The notes beneath the pieces are model-generated. The model worked only from the letters and a program-made list of their open reading frames with translations. It had not been told where the DNA came from and made no database searches. 64,000 nucleotides of DNA from positions 1 to 64,000 of the forward strand of contig NZ_QEVW01000033.1 in assembly GCF_003287275.1 (NCBI RefSeq), read 5' to 3'. Numbering within the stretch: position 1 is the first letter of the stretch; every line of letters starts with the position of its first letter. This DNA is from Paenibacillus taichungensis (GTDB taxonomy: Bacteria > Bacillota > Bacilli > Paenibacillales > Paenibacillaceae). Shown one piece after another: positions 42,816 through 51,348 of this stretch. Position numbers and translations under genes: made by a program.

Positions 42816-44479
42816 CATAACGTGGCACGGTTAATCCCCAAGCGATCGGCCGCCTTGGATTGATTATTGTTTTCCTCATGTAGAACGAATTGAATAATCT
42901 CTTTTTCGATTTCTTTCAGCGTACCATTAAACATCATCGTATTGGGTGAGGGTTGTTCACCGAGCAGATGTGATAAGGTCTCGGCTGAGATCACGTAGTC
43001 CTGTTCATTCAGTGCAGCCTGTTTGATTAGATGCCTCAGCTGGTTCACTGTCATATGCGGAACTTGTTCCCTAATTAGCTGCAACGCGTCCTCTTTCATC
43101 TTCACAGCAACCGTCCCATACTTCTGGTAGTAATCGCTGAGGAAATGCTGGATCAGTGGCGCAAGGTCCTCCTGCCTGTCCACAAGGCTCGGCATAATGA
43201 TCGTATTCAGCTCGATATCCAGTGTTCTGTTTGGATTCAATCCCTTTTCCCCCAGGATGAATACTCCGATCTGCCTCTGTAGACAAGTCTGAATGAATGA
43301 GATTAATTCCTCATCCTTCGAGCCATCTTCCAAATGATTAATTTCTACGTTGCGCACTTTGGAGAGTGGGATTTTGTGCAAATGGCCTGGAGGAACCTGG
43401 GCAAGATCGATTTGGAGCATCATCCCACCGCTGGAGTACATCTGATGTATATGTTTGACGAGAAAAGATTTGCCCGAATCCGCTTCGCCAAGCAGATAAA
43501 TAGGTTCATGGTTCTCGTAAACGGCCCGGATATTTTTCAATACGGTCTGCATGGCAGGTGATTCGGCAACGATCGGTTCCATGGATATATCGGTATATGC
43601 CGTTATGCCGAATTGTGCAAAAGCATAGGGCTGTCCTTTTTCAAGGGAGTATACTTTATAGGTTTTGTTACTTAACGTCGTTTCATAGGCTGTCACCGTA
43701 AGTTGGTAATCATCCACGATGAACACATTTTGAACCTGGGATTGATGGAAATCCAGGTTGGTATTGGTGAGATAAATGTGATTATCGGTTAGTGGATTCT
43801 GCTCAAAATCGGTCAAATTCTCGAATACAACCTCGTTCTGCTCGTTTAAAACAAGAAGATTAGGATGCTCTTGGGTGACCAGATTGTTGAGTATGACGGA
43901 TATCGCGTGATTTTTGCTCAAGTACCGATATACCAACTGGGCATCTTCAAGCGCTCTGAGGATGGATTCCTTGCCAGACTGGATCAGCAATCCTTCCATT
44001 CCATAGGTTTTGGCTGTATTCACGGTGATAACATCGCCAACAATCTGACGATACCCTGACGCTTTCAGCTCCAGCAGCAGCCTTGCTACATCCTCGGAGC
44101 TGCGTATAGTATACACCTTTAATGGCAGTTCCATTAGATCGATAATCGACTGTGCGCCTGAAGTAATGTTGGCAAAGCCAACGATAGCGGTTTGGCCGTT
44201 GAACTGGCTTGCGAGCGTTAGCGAACGAATCATGTCATATCCGGATAACTGCACATCAATGACGGGAATGGTTACGGCTTCCTTGATTAGCTGGGCAGTA
44301 CCGCCGCGACTAATCATAATCTCCGCCCCGTTTCGTTCAGCCCGGGCCGCCAATTCGGCGCCTTTCATCAGGTCGCCCACCTCATACTGAATGGCTAACT
44401 GGGGAAATAGCGGAATACATTCTTCTATAATAGTAGTCATGGATTCGTAAGGAGCGATAATATGAACTCGTGTACGCAT
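42797..44479 (-). CDS. PrpR-like regulator without sigma-54 loop
   Basis: A 560-residue regulator. Residues 5-170 are a PrpR N-terminal sensor domain (ISRGGTAQLIKEAVTIPVID). A PAS-like part follows. Then comes an AAA+ domain with Walker A GEADSGKS, arginine-finger region LVDRQEDLAPLIQHFL and NQLRHLIKQAAL, but no GAFTGA motif and a changed Walker B (GVFILGE). A Fis-type helix-turn-helix ends the protein (NNNQSKAADRLGINRATLWR). Without GAFTGA it cannot activate sigma-54 polymerase in the known way. It probably controls the kdgT operon next door. ATG 44479 is preferred (AGGA upstream); ATG 44506 is possible. Confidence 0.8.
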   Translation of the reverse strand: MRTRVHIIAPYESMTTIIEECIPLFPQLAIQYEVGDLMKGAELAARAERNGAEIMISRGGTAQLIKEAVTIPVIDVQLSGYDMIRSLTLASQFNGQTAIVGFANITSGAQSIIDLMELPLKVYTIRSSEDVARLLLELKASGYRQIVGDVITVNTAKTYGMEGLLIQSGKESILRALEDAQLVYRYLSKNHAISVILNNLVTQEHPNLLVLNEQNEVVFENLTDFEQNPLTDNHIYLTNTNLDFHQSQVQNVFIVDDYQLTVTAYETTLSNKTYKVYSLEKGQPYAFAQFGITAYTDISMEPIVAESPAMQTVLKNIRAVYENHEPIYLLGEADSGKSFLVKHIHQMYSSGGMMLQIDLAQVPPGHLHKIPLSKVRNVEINHLEDGSKDEELISFIQTCLQRQIGVFILGEKGLNPNRTLDIELNTIIMPSLVDRQEDLAPLIQHFLSDYYQKYGTVAVKMKEDALQLIREQVPHMTVNQLRHLIKQAALNEQDYVISAETLSHLLGEQPSPNTMMFNGTLKEIEKEIIQFVLHEENNNQSKAADRLGINRATLWRKLKE

Positions 44480-44625
44480 AATTTTCCTGCCTTTTATAAA
44501 AATCATTCATGGTTCCTGCTGGTCATCAGACCAGAGGGCTTTCCTTATTATAGCCAACTTGCAGAGGAATGGCATCCCTGGGCCAGCGGAGTTATTATAG
44601 CAACCAACCAAAGTGCGAGAAAATA

Positions 44626-44659
44626 TTTATTTGCTTTGCGCAAACAAATAAATTATGAT
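44626..44659 (+). promoter_or_regulatory. MarR promoter with operator
   Basis: Palindrome TTTATTTG-N11-CAAATAAA (44626-44652). TTGCTT (44631-44636) and TATGAT (44654-44659) with a 17-bp spacer form a likely promoter, so the palindrome covers it. Typical of autoregulated MarR genes. Confidence 0.5.
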
Positions 44660-44680
44660 CAGATTGGAGGTGATCATTTT

Positions 44681-45148
44681 TTGGCAAGTAATCGAGATGA
44701 GCTGGAGAAGTTGGCTTACGGTACGTTAAGAATAGTTAAAGAATTTACGCATGCACAAAATCTTCGGTCAGATCTGGATCGTCTAACGTTTGAAATTCTG
44801 CTGTTTGTCAAGGAACAGGGAGCTGTGAGGATCACGGATATTGCCAGCAAACTAGATTTGAATCCCTCATCAATCACCCGGAGAATTCAGGGGTTGAAAC
44901 TGTCTGGTCATATCGTTGCGGTCTCAGATCCGAATGATTTACGGTCCAGTTTGGTTACCTTGTCTCCATTGGGAGAAGAGGAATTGTCTGATTTCCTGAA
45001 AGTGAGTATTGATGGTTTGGCACATATCTTGCGCGATTGGAACGACAGTGAGGTCCAGATGTTTGCCGAACAGTTATTAAACTATGCGGATTCCATGCGT
45101 ACGTGGCGTCTGGCTAAAGGAGCGGACTCAAATGTCGGCCAAAAATGA
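44681..45148 (+). CDS. MarR-family regulator
   Basis: A 155-residue winged-helix regulator: ITDIASKLDLNPSSITRRIQ is the recognition part, and SDPNDLRSSLVTLSPLGEEE the wing. TTG 44681 is the start: GGAGGTGA lies 7 bases upstream, while the longer frame reaches into the divergent regulator promoter. It overlaps the methyltransferase gene by 17 bases; ligands unknown. A palindrome over its promoter suggests autorepression. Confidence 0.85.
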   Translation: MASNRDELEKLAYGTLRIVKEFTHAQNLRSDLDRLTFEILLFVKEQGAVRITDIASKLDLNPSSITRRIQGLKLSGHIVAVSDPNDLRSSLVTLSPLGEEELSDFLKVSIDGLAHILRDWNDSEVQMFAEQLLNYADSMRTWRLAKGADSNVGQK

Positions 45149-45986
45149 AAACCCTGACCAAAGTAAGCAATATGCTAATTCGGGTAAGTTCAACGCGAGA
45201 ATTCATTTGCATAAAACATATAGCACGAATCCATATCCCTGGCCTCTTTGGGTCTTTGATCAATTTCCAAAGAAGGATCATCTTAGGGTTTTAGAATTGG
45301 GCGGTGGAAACGGATTATTGTGGATGGCCAATGCCGAGCGCATTCCTGATCATTGGGATATAACCATTACAGACAAATCGTCAGGGATGCTTCAGGATGC
45401 CGAGCGCAATCTTGCTCATCTTGGGGAACATATCCAATGGAGTGTCATGGATGCAGAGGATATTCATTATCCAGATGAAAGCTTTGATATCGTAATCGCG
45501 AATCATATGTTATATCATCTCGGGAATCTGGAGAGGGCATTGTCCGAGATCGGGAGAGTGCTTAAGAAGAACGGGACCTTTTATGCAAGTACCATCGGTT
45601 CACGAAATATGGCTGAGATGAAAGAGTTGGTAAAAGAATTTAATCCTGATAGCCAATATGACAGTGTTCTTGGCATGATTGAGTCGAAATTTTCCATGGA
45701 GAACGGAAAGCAACAACTTGAAAACGCCTTTACTGATGTGCAATTACATGTGTATGAAGATTCGCTTTCCATAACAGACTCAAACGCAATCGTCGAATAT
45801 GTATTATCCATGAATGGGTTGGAAGGAAATGAACAAGTCATGAGTCTTCAGGAAGCCAAAGCGTTTAAAATCTTTTTAGATGAGAAAATGAAAGAATCGG
45901 ATGGGAAGATACACATTAGCAAGGCTTCCGGAATGTTCTCTTGTATAAATGCCAGAATTGTTCATTCATCAAGGAATCCATCCTAG
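45132..45986 (+). CDS. Class I SAM-dependent methyltransferase
   Basis: A 284-residue methyltransferase. SAM-binding motif I is VLELGGGNGLLW, motif II WDITITDKS, motif III WSVMDAEDIHYPDESFDIV, followed by NHMLYHLGNLERALSEIGRV. This is the UbiE/Methyltransf_11 type acting on small molecules. AAAGGAG 9 bases before ATG 45132. The gene overlaps marR, so the regulator and enzyme act together; the enzyme may modify a toxic compound sensed by MarR. Confidence 0.85.
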   Translation: MSAKNENPDQSKQYANSGKFNARIHLHKTYSTNPYPWPLWVFDQFPKKDHLRVLELGGGNGLLWMANAERIPDHWDITITDKSSGMLQDAERNLAHLGEHIQWSVMDAEDIHYPDESFDIVIANHMLYHLGNLERALSEIGRVLKKNGTFYASTIGSRNMAEMKELVKEFNPDSQYDSVLGMIESKFSMENGKQQLENAFTDVQLHVYEDSLSITDSNAIVEYVLSMNGLEGNEQVMSLQEAKAFKIFLDEKMKESDGKIHISKASGMFSCINARIVHSSRNPS

Positions 45987-46007
45987 TATATGAATTGAGT
46001 TCTAAAG

Positions 46008-46046
46008 ACGGCGTTCTCCGAAAAGTGGGGGGCGCCGTTATTGTAT
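46008..46046 (+). terminator. Weak terminator
   Basis: ACGGCG / CGCCGT hairpin with a 19-base loop followed by TATTGTATTT. Confidence 0.4.
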
Positions 46047-46073
46047 TTGGGGAATAAGGTAAATGAAACCTTC

Positions 46074-46100
46074 AACCTCATATTCATGTATTATAGTACA
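46074..46100 (+). promoter_or_regulatory. Candidate SigW-like (ECF) promoter
   Basis: TGAAAC, the exact SigW -35 consensus, 17 bases, then TGTA (consensus CGTA), 29 bases before pspA. In B. subtilis the pspA-ydjGHI operon is SigW-controlled, which makes this short match worth noting. Confidence 0.45.
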
Positions 46101-46128
46101 TATGAACTGATCGAAGGAGGAACGAAAG

Positions 46129-46833
46129 ATGGGAATCTTATCGAGGTTTAGGGACGTGATGAAAGCGAATGTGAACCATGTGCTGGCTCGGGCGCAAGAT
46201 CCAGAGAAGACGGTGAATGAATATATGCGGAGCTTGAGCAGTGATCTGGGTCAGGTGAAGGCAGAGACGGCTGCGGTTCTCTCGGATGAGAGCCGGGCGA
46301 AGAGGGCTTTGGACGAATGCAATGCAGAGATTAAGAAATTACATCGGTATGCAGAGAAATCTGCGGAGTCCGGTGATGAAGACAAGGCACGTGGATTTCT
46401 GGAAAAGAAGGCAGCGCAGACTATGAAACTGAACGAATTACAAGCTGCCTATGATCGGGCTTCAGCCAAAGCCAAAATGATGAAGCATATGCACGAGAAG
46501 CTGGTTGCGGATATGGGGCAATTGGAAGCTCGGCATGCGGAGCTGAAGGGCAGGATGGCGGCTGCCAATGCGCAACAACAGGCCAATGAACGGAACGCTT
46601 CGGCTGCCAATGCGAATGCTGCTTTTAAGGCGATGGAAGACAAGGCGAATCAGGCACTTAACGAAGCTGAGGCTTTGGCTGAACTTCGTGCTGGGGCACA
46701 GGAAGATGATTTGGATGTACTCATTGCGCAGTTGGAGCAGCAAATGAATGCCGAAGCGGGTAATAATGCACAGGTGACGCCGACTCCAGAGGAAGAGCTT
46801 ACAGCAATTAGGAAGAAATTGGAAGATAAATAA
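46129..46833 (+). CDS. pspA: PspA/IM30 family protein
   Basis: A 234-residue, almost fully helical coiled-coil protein with the typical start MGILSRFRDVMKANVNHVLA and a long charged helical hairpin. PspA polymers coat and repair stressed inner membranes. It is the first gene of four in the same order as B. subtilis ydjF(pspA)-ydjG-ydjH-ydjI. GAAGGAGG before the ATG. Confidence 0.9.
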   Translation: MGILSRFRDVMKANVNHVLARAQDPEKTVNEYMRSLSSDLGQVKAETAAVLSDESRAKRALDECNAEIKKLHRYAEKSAESGDEDKARGFLEKKAAQTMKLNELQAAYDRASAKAKMMKHMHEKLVADMGQLEARHAELKGRMAAANAQQQANERNASAANANAAFKAMEDKANQALNEAEALAELRAGAQEDDLDVLIAQLEQQMNAEAGNNAQVTPTPEEELTAIRKKLEDK

Positions 46834-46879
46834 CGATATATATCATTTAATACATTTCGTTAAACATTGAGGTGAGCAA

Positions 46880-47911
46880 ATGCCGGTAATCGAGTACAAG
46901 TGTCCCAACTGCGGCAGTGGAATGCTTTTTAATAGTGCAACTGGAGCGTTATCCTGCCCCAGCTGCGGACGACAGGATAATATCGAACAGATCCCCGATC
47001 CGCTGAAGAAACAGGTGTTCACGGAGAATGAGGTCAAGGAGTATCACTGTAACAGCTGCGGCGCGGATATTGTAACTGAGCCGGAGACAAGTGCAACGAC
47101 ATGCAGCTTCTGTGGAGCTGCCGTTGTTCTGAGTGATCGACTGACGGGAGATCTGGCACCGGCCATGGTCTTACCCTTTTCGATCAGTAAGGATGAGGCC
47201 AAGCAGGCGTTCAAAAAATGGTGCAGAAACGGCTTGCTGACACCTAGCGGATTCATGACAGCTGACCGGGTTAAGAGCATTACCGGGATATACGTGCCCT
47301 TCTGGTTATATGAGTTACATAACAAAATCGAAGTACATGGCCGTGGCACAAAAATCAGAACTTACACGCAGGGTGATTATCATTACACGGAAACGCAGCA
47401 TTTTGATATTTACCGGAGAATCCGGCTGAATTATGTGAATCTGCCCATTGATGCTTCGGAAAAAATGAAAGATGAACTGATGGATAAGCTGGAGCCATTT
47501 CCGTATAACCAGTTAAAGCTTTTCAAAACCCCGTATCTCGCCGGGTACATTGCGGAAAAATATAGTTATACCGATGAGGAACTATACCCGCGCGCCAAGG
47601 AAAAAACGAGCTCTTATATCGATTCTTATATTGCATCAACGGTTTCAGGCTATAACAGTGTCAGTTACACAGACAAACAGATTGATACTACATTGAAAAA
47701 TGCAGACTATGTGCTGCTCCCGGTATGGATGGTTTACTATGACTACAATCGTTCGCAGTATACCTTTGCCATGAATGGTCAGACAGGTAAAGTGGTGGGG
47801 AAACCGCCTATCAGCAAAGCTAAAGTTGCCGGATGGTTCGCAGGAATTTCAGCCGTTTCCTTATTGTCATTGAAACTGGTCTCCTGGATGATGGGAGGTG
47901 GATTCCTGTGA
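46880..47911 (+). CDS. ydjG: TFIIB-type zinc ribbon membrane protein
   Basis: A 343-residue protein with two N-terminal zinc ribbons (CPNCG with CPSCG; CNSCG with CSFCG), a middle domain, and one membrane helix near the C-terminus (VAGWFAGISAVSLLSLKLVS). Second gene of the pspA operon; in B. subtilis YdjG is a partner that helps recruit PspA or the SPFH protein YdjI to the membrane. The stop overlaps the next start. Confidence 0.87.
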   Translation: MPVIEYKCPNCGSGMLFNSATGALSCPSCGRQDNIEQIPDPLKKQVFTENEVKEYHCNSCGADIVTEPETSATTCSFCGAAVVLSDRLTGDLAPAMVLPFSISKDEAKQAFKKWCRNGLLTPSGFMTADRVKSITGIYVPFWLYELHNKIEVHGRGTKIRTYTQGDYHYTETQHFDIYRRIRLNYVNLPIDASEKMKDELMDKLEPFPYNQLKLFKTPYLAGYIAEKYSYTDEELYPRAKEKTSSYIDSYIASTVSGYNSVSYTDKQIDTTLKNADYVLLPVWMVYYDYNRSQYTFAMNGQTGKVVGKPPISKAKVAGWFAGISAVSLLSLKLVSWMMGGGFL

Positions 47912-48714
47912 GAAAAAGAAAACATTTGGCATGGATGGCAGCACTCATTTTATTAGTGATTACCCTCGTGTCTCCATTGATTACAATGTCAGTAGCATCG
48001 GCAGCAGATAGCAAGAACCTGATTTACGATGAAGCTAATCTGCTGAACGAGCAGGAGAAAAGTGAACTGAACGCAATGGCGAATGAATATGGGGCGGAGA
48101 GGCAGACGGATTTCGTTATTTACACCTCAAATAATGAGGAGCAGAAGAGTGAAATACTGCTCACTGAGGATTTCTACGATGATCAGGGGTTTGGTTACGA
48201 TAAGGCTCATGGTAATGCAGTTATTTTGACAATTGATATGTATAACCGGAAGATGTATCTGGCTGGTTTCTATAAAGGGAAAGAGTATATCGACAATGGC
48301 AGAGCCGATAAAATCACAGCCAAGATTGCACCAGATGTAACGGACGGTAATTATAAACTGGCTTTTGAAAAGTATATCAAGCTGTCCTACGAATATATGG
48401 GAATTAGACCGGGAGTAAATCCTGATAATATCCTCTTTAATATCTGGTTCCAACTTATTGCGTCCATAGCAATTGGAGGAGTTGTTGTTGGGGTAATGGC
48501 CTATCGTTCCGGTGGGCGAGTTACAGTCAATCGTGCTACTTATGAGGATTCAAGTACTTCCAGTGTGGTCGATCGTCAGGATCGGTATATCCGTACTACC
48601 GTAACCAAACGGAAAATTGAGAAGAACAACAATAATGGTGGCGGAGGCGGTGGAGGTGGGGGAGGTACCACCCGAGGTGGCCATTCGCATAGTGGTAGCA
48701 GCAGATCTTTCTAA
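47908..48714 (+). CDS. ydjH: TPM-domain membrane protein
   Basis: A 268-residue protein: signal-type start to about residue 33 (SVASAAD), a TPM domain of about 130 residues (LIYDEANLLNEQEKSELNAM), a membrane helix near 180-200 (IASIAIGGVVVGVMAY), and a Gly-rich tail ending HSHSGSSRSF. GTG 47908 overlaps the ydjG stop and has GGGAGGTG upstream. Third gene of the operon; forms a complex with YdjG in B. subtilis. Confidence 0.85.
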   Translation: MRKRKHLAWMAALILLVITLVSPLITMSVASAADSKNLIYDEANLLNEQEKSELNAMANEYGAERQTDFVIYTSNNEEQKSEILLTEDFYDDQGFGYDKAHGNAVILTIDMYNRKMYLAGFYKGKEYIDNGRADKITAKIAPDVTDGNYKLAFEKYIKLSYEYMGIRPGVNPDNILFNIWFQLIASIAIGGVVVGVMAYRSGGRVTVNRATYEDSSTSSVVDRQDRYIRTTVTKRKIEKNNNNGGGGGGGGGGTTRGGHSHSGSSRSF

Positions 48715-48753
48715 GATAAGAAGTAAGACCAAATAGAAGGGATGGGAACGAGT

Positions 48754-49770
48754 ATGGGATTTTTCAAAAATCAATTTTCAAATGTAGTGGAATGGGAAGA
48801 GTTTAGAGATGACATGATTTTCTGGAAGTGGAGTAACCGTGAGATTAAGAAGGGAAGTAAATTGATTATCCGTTCGGGGCAAGATGCGATCTTCCTGAAT
48901 AACGGCAAGGTGGAAGGGATTTTCGAAGACGAAGGATCGTTTAATATCGATTCCGAGATCATTCCTTTTCTGTCTACCTTAAAAGGATTCAAGTTCGGAT
49001 TCAACAGTGGCATGCGGGTCGAAGTGCTGTTTGTGAATACGAAGGAGTTTACGGTTCGGTGGGGCACGCAAAGCCCGGTATTGATTCCAACTCCTCAACT
49101 TCCAGGCGGGATGCCGATTCGTGCAAATGGTACGTTTAATTTTAAAGTGAGTGACTATGTTACATTGATCGATAAAATCGCGGGTATCAAGCAGAGCTAT
49201 CTGGTCGAGGATGTTAAGATTCGGATTACATCTGTGCTGGATCAGTTGCTAATGAAATGGATTAGCCGTGAGGGTAAGGACATGTTCAACCTGCAGGCGA
49301 ATGCTTCGGATATTGCCAAAGGAATTCAGGAAGATCTGGATATGCAAATGATGGACATTGGGATCGGAATTACAGGCTTCCAGGTGATGAGCTTCAATTA
49401 TCCGCAGGAGATTCAGGATATGATTACGAAGACCGCTTCACATGAAATGATCGGCAATTTGCAAAAATATCAGCAGGTCAGCATGACTGATGGCATCTCA
49501 TCCGGAAAAGTTAAGGGTGGCGGCGCTGCTTCGGATATGGCGGGCATGATGATGGGCATGAACATGGCGAATGAAATGATGAAGAACATGAATCAGAACC
49601 AGAACAACCAGAATCAGAATTCGGATCAAAAGCCTGCGGCTAATCAAAACAGCGATGCAAGTGCATCTTCTTCGTCTGGGGACAATAAAAAACCGAACTT
49701 CTGTCCGAACTGTGGCGCCAAGAATGAAGGAGCAAATTTCTGTCCAAATTGTGGTCAGAAGTTGGGTTAA
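48754..49770 (+). CDS. ydjI: SPFH-domain protein with zinc ribbon
   Basis: A 338-residue protein starting MGFFKNQFSNVVEW, the usual YdjI start. Residues 20-240 are an SPFH (flotillin-like) domain. Then follow a Met/Asn/Gln-rich flexible region and a C-terminal zinc ribbon (CPNCGAKNEGANFCPNCG). It has no membrane helix and is held by YdjGH. ATG 48754 is preferred for spacing; ATG 48742 is possible. Last gene of the pspA operon. Confidence 0.87.
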   Translation: MGFFKNQFSNVVEWEEFRDDMIFWKWSNREIKKGSKLIIRSGQDAIFLNNGKVEGIFEDEGSFNIDSEIIPFLSTLKGFKFGFNSGMRVEVLFVNTKEFTVRWGTQSPVLIPTPQLPGGMPIRANGTFNFKVSDYVTLIDKIAGIKQSYLVEDVKIRITSVLDQLLMKWISREGKDMFNLQANASDIAKGIQEDLDMQMMDIGIGITGFQVMSFNYPQEIQDMITKTASHEMIGNLQKYQQVSMTDGISSGKVKGGGAASDMAGMMMGMNMANEMMKNMNQNQNNQNQNSDQKPAANQNSDASASSSSGDNKKPNFCPNCGAKNEGANFCPNCGQKLG

Positions 49771-49793
49771 CCTATATCTAAACATAAGAAGGG

Positions 49794-49833
49794 CATACTC
49801 TAAGGTCAAACTTTGGAGTAAGCTCTTTTTTTA
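49794..49833 (+). terminator. Terminator of pspA operon
   Basis: TACTCTAAGG / CTTTGGAGTA stem (G-T pairs allowed) followed by a run of seven T. Confidence 0.7.
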
Positions 49834-49858
49834 TTCTATTTTAAATGGGAGAAAACGG

Positions 49859-49899
49859 TTGACAACGGATCATAAATCATTTATCTTTAAATTAAGATA
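49859..49899 (+). promoter_or_regulatory. Promoter overlapped by MhqR-like operator
   Basis: TTGACA (49859-49864) and TATCTT (49882-49887), 17-bp spacer. The -10 is the left arm of the perfect palindrome TATCTT-TAAATT-AAGATA (49882-49899). The pattern TATCT-N8-AGATA is that of the MhqR site of B. subtilis. A further half site TATCTTAATT lies at 49934. Confidence 0.6.
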
Positions 49900-49966
49900 T
49901 TTAATTTGAATATAAATTACACCAAAAAACAAATATCTTAATTCCGATTTACGAGGAGAGATCAAG

Positions 49967-50197
49967 ATGATGATTCCAACATTGACCAGAATAAATGAAC
50001 TTTCAAGAAAAGCCAATGCGGCAGGGTTGACGGAGATGGAGAAAGCGGAGCAAATTCGTCTGCGTCAGGAATATCTGCAAACCTTTCGTGGTTCGATCAA
50101 TGATATTCTGCTGAATGTAACCATCTATGATCCGAACGGCGATGACGTCACTCCGGATAAACTGAAACAGGAACAGGCCGAACAAAATAATAACTGA
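49967..50197 (+). CDS. ynzC: DUF896 (YnzC-like) protein
   Basis: A 76-residue protein with the DUF896 landmarks: INELSRKANAAGLTEMEKAE, LRQEYLQTFRGSINDILLNV and DPNGDDVTPDKLKQEQ. YnzC of B. subtilis has the same length and forms a helical hairpin; its role is not known. GAGGAGAG upstream. It is set between two MhqR-like palindromes, so here it may belong to the quinone-stress response. Confidence 0.87.
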   Translation: MMIPTLTRINELSRKANAAGLTEMEKAEQIRLRQEYLQTFRGSINDILLNVTIYDPNGDDVTPDKLKQEQAEQNNN

Positions 50198-50203
50198 ATC
50201 AGC

Positions 50204-50232
50204 TTGGATAAATATCTTAATATTAAGATAAT
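50204..50232 (+). promoter_or_regulatory. Promoter with perfect MhqR-like palindrome
   Basis: TTGGAT (50204-50209) and GATAAT (50227-50232), 17-bp spacer. The spacer and -10 are covered by TATCTTAATATTAAGATA (50213-50230), an 18-bp perfect palindrome with the same arms as the site at 49882. Confidence 0.6.
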
Positions 50233-50326
50233 ATATGACTATAAATATAAATAAAGCACCTATAAGACGATCTACAATTAACTCTTCCCATACAAAAATG
50301 ATCTATAAACCTAGGAGGAAATGATG

Positions 50327-51289
50327 ATGACTATTCAAACTGCAGGTATTCACCATATTACAGCTTTTGCGGGAGATCCGCAGGCCAATGTCGACTTTTA
50401 TGCTGGTATCTTGGGACTTCGGCTTGTGAAAAAAACAATCAACTTCGATGCGCCGGATGTGTACCATCTGTACTTTGGGGATGAGAACGGAAGTCCAGGT
50501 ACCATTATCACATTCTTCCCATCAGCCGGATCGTCGCGAGGCAAAATTGGTGGCGGTCAGGTTGGCATCACCTCATATGTGATTCCACCTGGGACTATTG
50601 GCTTCTGGCAGGATCGGTTGGAGCAGTATAACATTGAGGTAACCAAAACAAGTCGTTTTAATGAAGAGCTGCTGCAATTTGAGGACAGCGAGGGCTTGCG
50701 TCTGGAACTGGTTGAACGTGAAGAGGGTCCAGCCAGCACCTGGGTGCATGAAGGCATTCCTGCGGACAAAGCCATCAAAGGATTTGGAGGTGCTGTGCTG
50801 TTCAGCGTCAATCCACAGAGAACGATGGATGCGTTGGCCAAAATACTCGGATTCACCAAAGTAGACGAAGATGAGGAGTATGTACGATTCCGGTCCGTCG
50901 GAGATATCGGTAATGTCGTGGATGTTCCTGTCACCCGGATGGCTTTGGGGACAGGCGGAGCAGGGACGGTTCACCATATTGCGTGGCGTGCCAAAGACTT
51001 TGCAGAGCACGAGCAGTGGAGAGAAGCTGTACAACAGTACGGCTATCAGCCAACCCCAGTTCGGGACCGTCAATATTTTAACGCAATCTATTTCAGAGAA
51101 GCCGGCGGAATCCTGTTCGAAATTGCTACCGATCCTCCTGGATTCGCGAAAGATGAGCCAGCGGAGTCGCTTGGACAGAAACTCATGCTGCCTGAATGGT
51201 TTGAGCCATATCGTGCCCAAATTGAAGGCAATTTGCAGCCGATCCAGGTAAGAACGTTAGAGCCTTCGCATTCTATGCGGACACGTTAA
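50327..51289 (+). CDS. Ring-cleaving dioxygenase (MhqO-like)
   Basis: A 320-residue protein with two glyoxalase/extradiol dioxygenase modules. Iron ligands are likely the histidines in GIHHITAFAG and VHHIAWRAKD and the glutamate in GILFEIATDPPGF. MhqO/MhqA-type enzymes open hydroquinone or catechol rings in the answer to quinone stress. Three ATG codons follow AGGAGG; 50327 has the best distance (8 bases). The palindrome upstream supports control by an MhqR-like repressor. Confidence 0.87.
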   Translation: MTIQTAGIHHITAFAGDPQANVDFYAGILGLRLVKKTINFDAPDVYHLYFGDENGSPGTIITFFPSAGSSRGKIGGGQVGITSYVIPPGTIGFWQDRLEQYNIEVTKTSRFNEELLQFEDSEGLRLELVEREEGPASTWVHEGIPADKAIKGFGGAVLFSVNPQRTMDALAKILGFTKVDEDEEYVRFRSVGDIGNVVDVPVTRMALGTGGAGTVHHIAWRAKDFAEHEQWREAVQQYGYQPTPVRDRQYFNAIYFREAGGILFEIATDPPGFAKDEPAESLGQKLMLPEWFEPYRAQIEGNLQPIQVRTLEPSHSMRTR

Positions 51290-51348
51290 AGAAGAGGCAA
51301 GAATAAGCAATCTTTTTGTAAGAGTCTAACCAAAAGGAGCATTGAAGG

